Assembly: GCA_963930655.1 (NCBI GenBank)
Contig: OZ005619.1
Location: 3,330,501 to 3,394,500 of the forward strand
Direction: 5' to 3'
DNA from: Myrica gale
Taxonomy: Eukaryota; Streptophyta; Magnoliopsida; Fagales; Myricaceae
DNA length: 64,000 nucleotides
This document shows, piece by piece, positions 1 to 11,580 of the stretch. Below the pieces are notes generated by a model. It was not told the DNA's origin. It made no database searches and saw only the letters and a list, made by a program, of their open reading frames with translations. Position 1 is the first letter of the stretch; the number at the start of each line of letters is the position of its first letter. The position numbers and the translations under genes are program-made.

Positions 1-224
1 TATCTCCATAGGCATTTCCTGTCAACAGTACACTCCTTTCTCTTCAGCAACAAGCTCATCCTAATTAGATGGCAGAGTTATCTTCAGTTTATCATGGGTC
101 AGATCAGACTTCTTCCAGATGTGTCAATAAGCAATATGATGCCATCATATCATTTGACTCCATGAATCTTTAGTTCTTCGCCCCCTTATATAAAGCTAAT
201 AACCAACAACATTGCATAAAATCT

Positions 225-885
225 TTTTTTTTGATAAGTAAGAAGAACTTTATTGATGAGAAAGAAAAAGGTAGCAGTACAAAGAGCTATACTGAAAACC
301 TAAGCCATAGAAGCGAGAATGTATGACTTGTGGGCTGACTGGTGGGTTGGCTAAAGGGGGCCCGAATGGACTTGAGAGTGGGCTGATAGATGGGGGCCCG
401 AATTATAATGTTAATACTTTGGGGTCAGCTGGGCTGAGGTTAGAGTTGGGCCGGGTAGAGGTGGGCCAGGAGCAGCAACCCTGCGCTGACTCAGAGGAGG
501 CCAAGGGCCTCGTCGAAGCTCCCCCGATTTCTACTGAAGGCGTTTTGGGGCAGGGTGGGTTGGAGAGTGTGTTGGGCCGGGTTGAGCTGGCCCGGGGTGA
601 GGTGGCCCAGGCGATGTCCTGCGACAACCCAGAGGAGACCGATGGCCTCGACGAAGCTCCGATGGGCCTGGGCTTCTGCTCCCACAGTCCCGACGCTCTT
701 CCAGAGGTGTCGCCGGAGCTGTCTGTGGTGGTCGGCGGCATCCCCATTGACTCGCCGGCGTCTGAGCATGGCGTAGAAGGACCTTCGTTGGACTCACAAT
801 GCGTGGGTCTTCAGCACGTCCCGTCAAAGCAGCAATCCGTGCCGGTCGGAGCTAGGCCCAAGGTCTTGCCGGAGCCGGAGTATCC
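225..885 (-). mobile_element. 5'-truncated LINE-type retroposon in last VPS26C intron
   Basis: On the plus strand the insert begins with a T-run followed by GATAAGTAAGAAG, the reverse complement of the CTTACTTATCAA-poly(A) tail that also ends the LINE copy at 8817, so it lies on the minus strand. The 13-bp sequence TTGCATAAAATCT flanks it on both sides (212-224 and 886-898), a target-site duplication of the size LINE endonucleases leave. The body is GC-rich and has open frames on both strands; the minus-strand frame is rich in Pro, Ser and Thr and resembles in composition the ORF1-like segment at 34.5-35.6 kb. No reverse transcriptase is present between that body and the tail, so the copy is either internally deleted or from a short LINE derivative. 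Confidence 0.75.
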
Positions 886-1819
886 TTGCATAAAATCTAG
901 TTATAGACTTCATAGATAGTTATGTTCTTGGAAGATCTGAACAATAGAAAATAGGTATCTCAATAGTCCGTTTGATGGGTTGATTTGTAGCTAACGGTGG
1001 AAAAAGAGTTTAGGTTCTAGGATCTAGGAAAATGCAAGAAAAGAGAGATAATTCACACTACACAGAAGTAAGAGAAGGGAAGTTTACAGGGCTACTTGTG
1101 AAGGGATGAATAACCAGTGAACAGAGCCTGCATTTAGCATTTTAGCTGGTTAGGGTTTTTCCTTTGTTGGCAAAAAGGGTTGGGCTTGGTAAGGATACGT
1201 TTTATGATGTTCAGGAGGCGTAGTCTTCCAGATCTTTCTAAGGTTTCAAAAATGATAAAGATGAAGGAATGCACAAAAGCAATTAACAAGAGGAAGGAGT
1301 CACAGTATTACACGACGCTAAACAAAGTAAAGTTGTAAATCTCAGTTCATCAAGCACTAATCTAATAAGACCGAATCATGACCCTTTTCAACTAAAATGT
1401 AAACTAGGCTAATCCATAAATTATAAATGTTAATTTTCATATATAACAGTCACTACAACAATAAGACTCCAACCAATAAGGCCAACATGGACTCCAGGCT
1501 GAAAAGATTCTAGTTTGGTGCGAGTCTCTCAATTGACACAAATGCTCAAAGCCTCCGTCTTGGGCTATATCACATTTGTGCCGAAAGGAAATATTTTCTT
1601 CAAAACGCAAGATCCAAATTCCAAGACAATCAATGCTCTCTAAGAGTCCAGAAAATAAAAATAAGAAGCTCTCTAAGAGGCAAATAAGAGAATCTCAGTC
1701 AACCAAGATGAGTGGGTAATCACACTTAAAAGTGCAATACTTTTGGCTTTCACTATCAGATACACTCTTACAGAAATAAAATTCTTTTTAAGGAGGATAA
1801 TTTGTAATTGGCAACTCAC

Positions 1820-4283
1820 CCAGCAAAGATTGTTGGACAAGTCAAAAGTCGCGGAAGTATAACATATATGGAGAGAGACACATTGCGACAGACATCTCCA
1901 TCTGCAATCTGAAAAATGAAAAGGAATTATATGGTGTGAAACATGTATGAACTGAGCTAATTTATTAACAAGCTATGAAATGTTACATGCCTGGGTAGTC
2001 TGAATCAGAGACGTTTCAGTAACAATTCTCTCCCCCAGAAGAATTGACTCTACACGAAGCAAGTGAATGTCAATGGAGCAAATGGGAACTGCAGATGCTT
2101 CTACAGTAAGTTCACCAGTGACCGGATCTGATAAAGAACATTGTGTGGACATCTTTCCTGTCACCCGGAATCCGCCTATTTAGAATAACTCTCATCAGAA
2201 GTGGGATCATTCAATTAACAGATACACTCGTTCCTTAAAGAGCACAAGAAGAGGCCCCTTAAGGAAGAAATGAATAAAAAATGCAGGTAGAGTTTCAAAT
2301 GAAGCAGCCATTAAGAAGAAGGAAACAATCCAAGATCCCAAGTTTGAAGTACAAAAGAAAAGGGAAGAGGCGTGGGGGGAGACACATGAGAGAGGATGGT
2401 CATAAGGACACCTGATTTTAGTTCAGCAAGCAGTGGATGTCTCTGAGTATCTTGAGTAATGTAAAAGAGTACCATCTCAGGAGAAACTGGGCGCTCAATA
2501 AGCTCAGCTGAAGACATAAAAGCAAGAAAAGGAAACTTAAGTAATTATCTAGAAGATTACACAATGAAAGACTGAGATCAAATCATACCTTTATCACTTT
2601 CAACTATGAACTCCAATGTCGCAGATAACGTTCTATTCAGGTATCCTCTCATTATATCTACAGCAACAAAATACTATCGAATCATTTATTAATTATTCAG
2701 CACCAAACACCTTATAGGAGGAAAATGGGAGCCAAAATTATTTTTCTATCAACACAGGTGAACAAGCAGAGTTTTTTCCTAACACAAAAATATTCACCTG
2801 TGTGCTGATATTGGCTCCGTGGAAGGTTTCATAAAATCTTTCGAAATTCTCTTCTCCTGGCTGTCTCAGAATCAAGGAAAATGGTATCTGCCACATTACA
2901 CGAACAAATAGGAATTGTAGAGGATATAATAGGAGTTTTGCATTGATAATAAAGTAAAGATAAAAAACCAAAAAAAAAAACATCCACTATGATTGTCTCG
3001 CTTGGAAAGAAAATTGAGAAAAGAAAATTAGTAGTAAATGGGAAAGAATAAAATATGAATCAATGGCTGATGGCCAGACAGGAGTAGAAATGTAGATCCA
3101 TGCTAAAAGATAAAGAGCTAATTCTTCATTCAACTATAAGATAGAGGAAGCATTATTCTCATCTCTTCTCTATACTCGTTAAGGTCGCCCCTTATCCTAT
3201 TCATTCTGAATAGCAGGACAGAAACGGGAGAAAAGCCTCTTCGGTTCGCTTCACTTGCTTGCCTTTTTCTTTTGGAAGACTCATGATGTTTACAGGGGGG
3301 AACACCAGTCCCAAATCTCCCCGAACAACCACCAAAGCGATAGCAGAGCAATCAAGCAGTTCATGCATTTGCTTAACACAACTGCTAGTTGTTCTTTGAG
3401 TGGGGGAGGGCATTTATTAGAACACCAATGGAAATATCAAAGTTAGAAAAGCAACATTGCCCATATATACTACCTCAGTTGTACCCGAACCAATCTTTCC
3501 TGAAGGTCTAACCTCTATGCTCTTTTTCCTGGGTCCAAGCAAGAAAAACAAGTAATTAGTACAAATCTCTAAATGCGATAAAAATAAGGGGAAACTATCA
3601 TAAGTGACAAAGTTGGATTCCAATTAATCTTTGCAAAACCTGCATAAGTCAAAACTGATTTAATAGCAGTCTTAAAGATAATAGAAACGGTGACTAAACA
3701 TAGCTATACAATTGAATTGCCTGAGGTTTACAAAGAGATGGCAAAAACAGGATTCTCAAAAGCTTAATACTCCATACTTCAGCAACGGAAACGAAAACTG
3801 CAGCAAAAACTAACTTACAATATGGGGATTGGCCTTAAAACGCCATAAAAGGACTCGATAACTCCAGCCGATCCTCCACGAACCTTTAAACAAAGAAACA
3901 GAAGCATCTTACTATGTAGCATCCAAACAGACAGGTATCGAATAGAACACAGAATTAGCTAGGAATTGCTGAGAAATTAACATATACGAATCTAAAAACT
4001 TTCCCTTTACATTTTCCGTAACCACTCAGGAAGCAAACAGAGGCTCAATTCAAACCTGCAAGTTGACGGATCCGCTGACTCTAAGGCGAATTCCATAGTG
4101 AGAAATCGAAAAAGGAGATTTTACAATAATTTTACCCTCCAAAGCTTCCTGAAATTCCAGCAGTCATCTTTCCTACAGATTATCCACATATACATACTAT
4201 AGACGTAATGTATAGCGAAGTAAACGACTTACATTGGCGCGATAGATACGGTTCGCACGGGAAAGTCTGAGCTCTATTGACAT
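1820..4283 (-). CDS. VPS26C: VPS26C / DSCR3-like retromer-family protein (partial)
   Basis: Arrestin-fold subunit of the retriever-type endosomal recycling complex, homologous to Down syndrome critical region 3 and Arabidopsis VPS26C. Nine exons are readable on the minus strand: 4283-4233, 4148-4056, 3883-3819, 3528-3474, 2887-2798, 2673-2589, 2507-2412, 2175-1991 and 1908-1820. All join in frame and give about 269 residues starting MSIELRLSRANRIYRAN. Family landmarks include RFYETFHGANI, FYITQDTQRHPLL and SIDIHLLRVESI. The start was chosen because it matches the family N-terminus and follows a short leader. The expected final 40-50 residues (PFSIEFKV onward) are not found in positions 1-1819, so the last exon must lie left of the window behind an intron over 1.8 kb long that has received a LINE. 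The donor after exon 8 is GC instead of GT. No stop or frameshift is visible. Confidence 0.93.
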
Positions 4284-5070
4284 TGAAACGACAACGGAGG
4301 GACGGGAGGTGCGGGAAAAGGGGAAGCGCCCGAGGAACCCAACTGTATGAGTTATGAATTAACAGAAAGTCGGAAGTCTGTATTTTTGTTGAAATAATTT
4401 TTTTTGGGTAAAAAAATAATTTTCAATTACATGGATTATGTTCGTCTAGGAGAGTTCGGTAGGATCTGAAGAGTTTGGTGAATTTTTAAGTGTTGTTAAA
4501 ATTATATTGGTATTTGTATAGAGATTGATGATGTGTAAAAAAAGTAATGATGATCTTTAAAGTTTTTTTTTTTTTTTTTTCGAATTTATAATTTTAAAAT
4601 AAAATTTAAATATTTAAAAGATATTAAAACAAAAAAAGTAATGCAACTTTAACAATACATAAAAATTCACTAAATTCTTCGAAACCTACAAAATTCTTCG
4701 AAACGAACATAGCCCTAATTTTTTTTCAAAAAACGAACATATCCTATGTTTTTTTATTTTAAAATACTTAAAAAATATTTCAATTCTTTAATAAATTTTC
4801 TATTTATTTATTTATTATTTCTATTTCTATTTCTATTTTAAAAAAAGAAATTTAATAAAAATTGTGAAAACTTTTAAAAACTTCTCTTGAATTATTTTAA
4901 CAAATACCAAAAAAAAATCAGATCTCATTTTTTTAAAAAAATATAAACAGAAAATTTTAGTCAAAAGTTCTTAGAAAAAGGGTCTATTGCTTTTTTTAAT
5001 AATTTAATAGCAAAATGAAAGCACTTCTGAATCTGACATGGCAAGGTCTGGTTGGACAAGTGACCATAAT

Positions 5071-5078
5071 TGACGTGG
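5071..5078 (+). promoter_or_regulatory. TGACGTGG UPR-type element upstream of HRD3A
   Basis: The octamer TGACGTGG matches the UPRE core bound by XBP1/ATF6-class bZIP factors in animals and by bZIP60/bZIP28 in plants. It sits 13 bp before the TATA box and 129 bp before the HRD3A ATG. ER-stress induction of ERAD genes through such boxes is established; that this copy works is inference. Confidence 0.55.
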
Positions 5079-5090
5079 CAACCAAACATG

Positions 5091-5097
5091 TATATAT
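5091..5097 (+). promoter_or_regulatory. Probable TATA box of HRD3A
   Basis: TATATAT lies about 110 bp upstream of the ATG at 5207, leaving room for a leader of about 80 bp. It is the only clean TATA in the proximal region. Confidence 0.5.
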
Positions 5098-5206
5098 GTT
5101 TAATAATGAAAATCAACGTTTATCTTTACCGATTTTCCCAATCGTCAGCTCCTAAATCCATTTCTGCTTGTTCTTGTTCTTGTTCTTCTGCATCAACACC
5201 AAAACG

Positions 5207-8200
5207 ATGCGTATTGCCACACTGAAGCTCTCATTCTCTGTCCTCATTCTCTGTCTCTACTCTATCTCTCTCACCGCCCGCCCATTCATCCTCATTCTGT
5301 CGGAAGAGGACCTCAAAGAGACCACAATCTCTTCAGACGACTCGCCCGATCCCACTTACCATGACTCGTCCGAGTGGGACGAATTCGGCGAGTCTGACTC
5401 ACCGTACAAGTCTGAGGACGAGCTTGACCCCGGCACCTGGCGCCCGATCTTGGAGCCGAGCTCCTCTTCAGTTGCGGGCTCGGCCGATCCGGGCACGGGC
5501 CTGGAGGCTCTGTACAACTCGGGCGTGTCAAAGATGCTCTCGGCGGTGAGCTCGGGTGACGTGCGGGTGATGGAGGACGCGGCGGCGGATATCGAGGGGG
5601 CAGCGAGTGAGGGCCACGCGCACGCCAGGTCGGTGCTGGGGTTTCTGCACGGGATGGGGATGATGAGGGAGAGGAACAAGGCCAGGGCTTTTCTGTACCA
5701 TCATTTTGCTGCCGAGGGAGGCAAGTAGGCAACATGCAGTCCAAGATGGCCCTTGCCTATACCTACTCCCGCCAAGATGTGAGTACAATGCAACTAAATT
5801 AGGCTTGGGTGAGATTAGCATTTCAATTCAAGGATAATATAGAAACGATTTCTTGTTCTCTTTCATGTTTTTCACATTTATCATCTACCAGGGTATATTG
5901 GAAACGATGTAAAGACACACTGGCTCTTGATATTGTTGGGACGGATTACTGAAACGCTTCAAATATAGAAGATTCTTTGATGCGTATGCTTAGTCATAGG
6001 ATTAGAAAATGCTAAAAGAAACTTGATTGCTAGATTTGTAATTAGTTACGATGATGAACAGAAGTCTTCATGTTTATAGTTCCTAAACTTAATTGAATAC
6101 GACTATATCCTGTGATGTGGGGCTTTTTAGCTCTAGAGATGCTTTTTGAAGTACTTATGGTTGGGCTATTCGTGTCTACTCATTGTTTTTTCTTGAGTAT
6201 TTGCAGATGAATGAAAAAGCAGTTAAACTCTATGCTGAGTTAGCAGAAGTAGCTGTAAATAGTTTCTTGATTTCGAAAGATTCACCAGTGATTGAGCCAG
6301 TGAGGATCCACAATGGGGCTGAGGAGAATAAGGAGGCCTTGAGGAAGTCCAAAGGGGAGGACGATGAGGACTTCCAGATTTTGGAATATCAGGCACTAAA
6401 AGGGAATGCTGGAGCCATGTACAAGATTGGGCTGTTTTACTACTTTGGGTTGAGAGGATTGAGGCGTGATCATGCCAAAGCAATGTCGTGGTTTTTGAAG
6501 GCTGTGGAGAAGGGGGAGCCGAGGTCAATGGAACTTCTTGGAGAGATATATGCTCGGGGTGCTGGGGTTGAGAGAAACTACACAAAAGCACTTGAATGGC
6601 TTACCCTTGCATCCAGACAGCAACTTTATTCAGCTTATAATGGGATGGGGTATTTGTATGTGAAGGGCTATGGAATTGACAAGAAGAACTACACCAAAGT
6701 AAGATTACCTAGGTTTACTACATGTTTATACCTGAATATTTCCATGTTTGTATTACTATGGATTATGGACTGACTTGCTTAACCTGCTGCACCCGCCCCC
6801 TTTTAACTCTGCTTTGGTTACATCTTCCTCTTTAGTTGCATGTTTCTCTTCAAAAGCTCTTTTTCGCTTTATTTTGCTATACAAATACCATTATTTGATT
6901 TACATAACTGAACTCAATTCTTCTCATTCATTGTAATCTGTGATCTCCATTAGCATCAGTCTGTGATGCTTGAAAGTGAAGAACAATAATTACTGAGGGA
7001 ACTGGTTTTGAATGGTTGATGTGTTTACCCTGTCAAAAGAGTTCAGATTATCATATTGTTAATGTTAGCATGAAAATCATTTTTTCAGCCTTGAAAGAGA
7101 GTTGAGAGACAAAATACTAGTGTCTTCTTTATCTTTATATGAGCAACTAATGCGAATGTTGTAATGTAAACTTAGATTGTAGTCATCTGCATGAATATAT
7201 GTACCAGTTAAGCTTTGGAGATATTCCGAACTGTATTATTTGAATTTTCAGCTGGAGCAACAAAACTACTGTATGACTATCACTTTAAGCACTTTCTTAC
7301 TTTCTCAACAATTGACCAATGTTTCATTTCTTTGTTCTTTTCACCTCTCTGTACTAAAGTTTTTTTGGTCTACTGATAATTTTGGTGTCTCCATCACAGG
7401 CGAAAGAGTTCTTTGAGAAAGCTGATAATAATGATGATGCTGGTGGCCGCTATAACCTAGGAGTAATGTATCTAAAAGGGATTGGGGTAAAGAAGGATGT
7501 GAAGATAGCATGCAAATATTTTATATTGGCTGCTAATGCAGGACAGCCAAAGGCCTTCTACCAGCTGGCAAAGATGTTCCATACTGGTGTGGGGCTTATG
7601 AAGAACATTCCTATGGTAAATTCAGTTTGAGTATGTTAATTTGCCGTTATTTGGTTGATGTTTATGTTTTACAATCTTCATAAGTTATGTACATTTGAAC
7701 TAAGCTTTCTTTCTTTCTCTCTTTTTTTTAAAATGCTTTTATTTTATCTCTTTTAATTCTTGTAGCAATTCTTTCCTTCAGTTTGGTGATTTTGTTACTT
7801 AGCACTGTTACATTACAGGTATATTGGCCAACTTCATGCTTGTGTCAAGGCTATTTATTTGTTTGTAGAGCAATCTTCAGATAGTAAATGTAGAAACTGA
7901 CTTTGACTTGAATATTGGTTATAAGATTAAAAGTTTGAAGAAGCAATAACTCATGTATTGTGGAACATGCAGTAAAGCTCATGGTAATTATGTAATTCAG
8001 ATAGTATTTCAATGGAATAATCTGATTGTCTTACATGTTATTTTGTGCAAGTGACTTGTAAGCGAATGATTGGGAAATGGGGGAATTTACAGCCTTTTAT
8101 GCCACTATTTATGCTAAGGTGGTTCATAGGGAAATTGAAGACAAGCTGATCTGGATGGGATCAAAGGATGGAGTTTTCTCTGTTAAAGATTTCTATGGTT

Positions 8201-11200
8201 TTCTTGCTTCTGCAAATTCAGAGTATTTCCCTTGGTGTGAAGTTTGGAAGACCAAAGTTCCTATGCGTGTCGCCTTCTTTGTGTAGGAGGCCACGCATGG
8301 TCGGATTTTGACTATTGATAATCTGCGGAGAAGGGGAGTTTGTGTCATTGATTGATGTTATTTATACAAGAGGGATGGTGAATCTGTTAATCATATTTTA
8401 CTGAATTGTTCTATGGCTAGAGACCTTTGAGGGCATGTTTTTGGCATCATGAATCTTCATTGGGTCATGCCAGAGACAGTGGTTGATGTGCTGATAGGAT
8501 GGGGAAGGAAGTTTGCGGATCCCTTGGCTAAGGCAATTTGGAACATGATTCCATCTTGCATTTTGTGATGTCTTTGGAGAGAATGTAGTAGTCGTTGTTT
8601 TGAGGATATTGCTTCGGGAGATCGTTTACAGATTGTTTTTATGCATTTTCTGTTCTTATGGGTTAATGCCATCCCGGGGGGGGGGTCCTTTTTTTATTAC
8701 AGGATTTTATTAGCCTTTTTGCTTGTATGTTTTAAGTTCATTCAGTACAACCTTTGTACTGTCTTCACCTTTTTATTTTCTTTTTAATGAGATGAGCTTA
8801 CTTATCAACAAAAAAAAGTGACTTGTAAGCTTTGATTGGTAACAGAATATTCATAGAAACCAATTTCTTAATGTAGTTGTGTCCTTTGTGCTTTTTTTTT
8901 GTCTCTGAAAACAAAATTGTGGATTCACCACTGGAATTGGTTTGATAAAGTGTGCTCAGAACTTTTTTGACTCTTTGGTAGTTAGAGTCAAAAAGCTGAT
9001 GCTTGAGTTTATATAATAGAGCTGTCATGAATGCTAGTAGTTTTCATGAATGCTGTTAAGTGGCCTAACACTATTTCCTAGCCGTATATAATAGAGCTTA
9101 ATTGATTTCAGGCAACGGCATTATACAAATTAGTTGCTGAAAGGGGACCATGGAGTTCCTTGTCTAGATGGGCGCTTGAATCATACTTAAAAGGTGATGT
9201 GGGTAAGGCATTCCTCTTATATGCAAGGATGGCTGAGCTAGGTTATGAGGTGGCACAGAGTAATGCTGCGTGGATGCTTGACAAATTTGGGGAACGTAGC
9301 ATGTGCATGGGAGAATCTGAGTTCTGCACTGATGCAGAAAGACATCAACGTGCACATTCTTTGTGGTGGCAAGCATCTGAGCAGGGTAATGAACATGCCG
9401 CATTGCTGATTGGTGACGCATATTACTACGGTCGGGTATGTATCTTGGGAGGAAATAGGCCTCTGGTTCTCATGGTTCAGGATCCTTATTTTAAGTCATG
9501 CACATGGATCTCCCACTTCATATTTTCCTTGACTGGGCATCTTTTGTCTATTCTTTGCTTAGGGTACTGAGAGGGATTATCAACGTGCAGCAAAGGCTTA
9601 CATGCATGCCAAATCCCAATCCAATGCACAAGCCATGTTCAACCTCGGTTACATGCATGAGCATGGACAAGGACTTTCATTTGATCTCCATCTTGCCAAG
9701 CGTTACTATGATCAGGCCCGAGTGATTGATACTGCAGCAAAACTGCCCGTTGCACTCGCCCTCACAAGCTTGTGGATGCGAAAGAACTATGCCAACAGTT
9801 TTCTGGTGAGTTGCATATTCTGGTTTGCAAGCTCGTTCTAAAAGCTCTAATTGCTAAAATAGTTTAAATTTTGATTTGTTCAAGTATAATGCTGTTTTAG
9901 TGTCGCAAAATGCCAGCTATGAGTTACTGAAAAAGAAAATACAAAAAGAACAAAACACCTGCTATGCTCAACTGCTAGACCTGACTTCTTTTGTATCTGG
10001 TGCCTATTAACCTCTCTGATGATGTGGGGCCAACACTTTATTGGGTGGAGCAACTTGACTGAAAGCTAACCCAAAAAAGAATGGGTCAAAATGCATGTCG
10101 GGATATCATAACTGATGTGCATTCTGACCTGATTGGTAAAAATTCTTAGAAAGGGCTGTGGAGAAGCATTAGCATCCTTTGAATGGTGTGGGAAAAGTAT
10201 GTTAGAACCTGGGTCCCAATATGAGATATATGGGACTAATTCGGCCTCTTCAAGTGTAGCACATTTGAATGTTTCTTATATTGAATTTTATATATTCCTA
10301 CCTTTTCAGCCTTTCCTTCTGCAGTGCATTTACACGTTTCTTACCCGGCATTTAACATTGCTAGAAGTTGCAATATTAGGGTGCAATCAAGTTCTATATT
10401 CCAGTTGAAGGGAATAGGACCCCCTCTTATAAGTGGAAGGAACATGACAGTTATATGAAAGATGCTATTCACAGTATCAATACGCATTCCCACTAGTTGT
10501 GGAGGGTGCAGAAGCAATTCCCAACTATTGTGGCTAGTGCTCTGTTTTGGAAGTTGTGCACTTGTTTCCTGTTTCAGACATATTCTTGATGAGTCTGAAG
10601 AGGTTTTTGACTGAACGATGTAGAGGTGATAACTGACCCTCTTCGGTTAGGAAATTGATGACCAAACCTCCTGCCACTATCCCCAACTCAACCACCCATA
10701 CTCCTAAAATGACATGGTCGCCAGTTTCAGTTGGCTGATCGATTTTCGGTTTAGGCCACACCACAATGCCAACCCCAACTGAACTACCAAAATTACCACC
10801 TCCTGCCGATCAGGCAGCCAGCAGAAGAAACGGGGATGAAGAAGAAGACAGAGAGAAAGGGAGAACATTGGATAGACATATCACTGTTAAGCTGAATCTT
10901 CAAAACCTGGGGGTTAGGCGTGTTGTTCAGTGTTGGTATAGTGTCTACTGACCAGAGCTTTCCATAGGAAAATCTGCCTACCAATGGCAAACCACCCTGG
11001 TTGGTGACCAATCCCAATCAGTCAGTAGGTGTTGGTGTGGTTGGGGTATGCTCAGCTCAATTCCGAATCCTTCTTCCTCGAGGAAAGCAATGAGAGCATA
11101 AAAAGTGGAAATTTTAGATCTCTTGTCACTGTTAGTTCAACCCTGAGAGCTTGCTAATGTTTGAACTCTTGTTTGAGCTAACTTTTTTTTTCTGAAAAAC

Positions 11201-11580
11201 TGTTTGAGCTAACTTAATATGTAATTGTTTTGTGGATAAACTCAAAATTTCTCCTTTGTGCTTGGTCTTGTCAATCATTGAAAGTAATCAATAAGTTTTT
11301 TCAACCAGTATTTTTTTCTGAGACAGAACTGAGGGGTTTGTTTTGTGTATATCTAGGTCCATTTGATTGATTCGTTGCCTTCAGTCTATCCTAAAGTAGA
11401 AGCATGGGTGGAGGATGTGCTCTTGGAGGAAGGGAATGCTACTATACTCTTTTTGTTTGTCTTCTCACTGTCCTTTATCTTCGTGAGCGGCATCGAAGGC
11501 ATGCTGTTCCTGCAGCTGCTGAGGTGGCTGTGGCTGTGCCGCAAGATCCTAATGAGCATGCTGCACCTGCACTCAATTAA
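5207..11580 (+). CDS. HRD3A: HRD3A / SEL1L-like ERAD component, frame broken twice
   Basis: Sel1-repeat partner of the HRD1 ubiquitin ligase; it receives misfolded glycoproteins in the ER lumen. Exons are 5207-5778, 6207-6698, 7400-7615, 9112-9435, 9563-9805 and 11357-11580. The product starts [19 protein letters not shown] (signal peptide about 1-24), continues with an acidic linker, then many Sel1 repeats (for example [20 protein letters not shown]), and ends with a membrane anchor and short tail. The ATG at 5207 is preferred because the open frame upstream lacks another ATG and the signal peptide begins here. Two lesions break the frame. Eight extra bases (5723-5730, AAGTAGGC, an imperfect copy of the adjoining bases) bring an in-frame TAG at 5726 after 173 codons. 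One base is missing near 11437, just before a T-run; beyond it the conserved tail [18 protein letters not shown] ends at 11580 in another frame. Without them the protein would be about 687 residues, close to Arabidopsis HRD3A. Every splice site is intact. Confidence 0.9.
8064..8817 (+). mobile_element. 5'-truncated LINE 3' end in HRD3A intron 3
   Basis: A 754-bp insert is flanked by the 13-bp duplication GTGACTTGTAAGC (8051-8063 and 8818-8830) and ends in CTTACTTATCAAC plus poly(A). Read in one frame it gives the zinc-binding domain that follows reverse transcriptase in plant LINEs ([12 protein letters not shown], then [14 protein letters not shown], later HILLNC). Four in-frame stops occur, all at places where the family has tryptophan: 8284-8286, 8353-8355 and two further TGA codons. 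It lies in the gene's sense orientation within an intron and should be spliced out. Confidence 0.88.

Larger units (their letters stand above)
4284..5206. promoter_or_regulatory. Shared divergent intergenic region of VPS26C and HRD3A
   Basis: The two start codons are 923 bp apart and point away from each other, so this stretch must hold both promoters. From about 4380 to 5000 it is very AT-rich with long A and T runs and contains no coding signal. The part nearest HRD3A holds the recognisable elements annotated separately. Confidence 0.7.

Noticed and set aside
323-919. 198-codon GC-rich open frame on the plus strand
   Set aside because: It lies inside a retroposon bounded by a 13-bp duplication, opposite an ORF1-like frame; the length reflects GC-richness, not a host gene.
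1-1819. Search for the last VPS26C exon
   Set aside because: No match to the expected C-terminal residues on the minus strand; it must lie outside the window.
5168-5206. Upstream extension of HRD3A from a TTG codon
   Set aside because: Nuclear plant genes start at ATG; the signal peptide begins at the ATG at 5207.
5723-5737. A 15-bp GT...AG intron that would remove the exon 1 stop in HRD3A
   Set aside because: It is too short to splice and would not restore the family frame.
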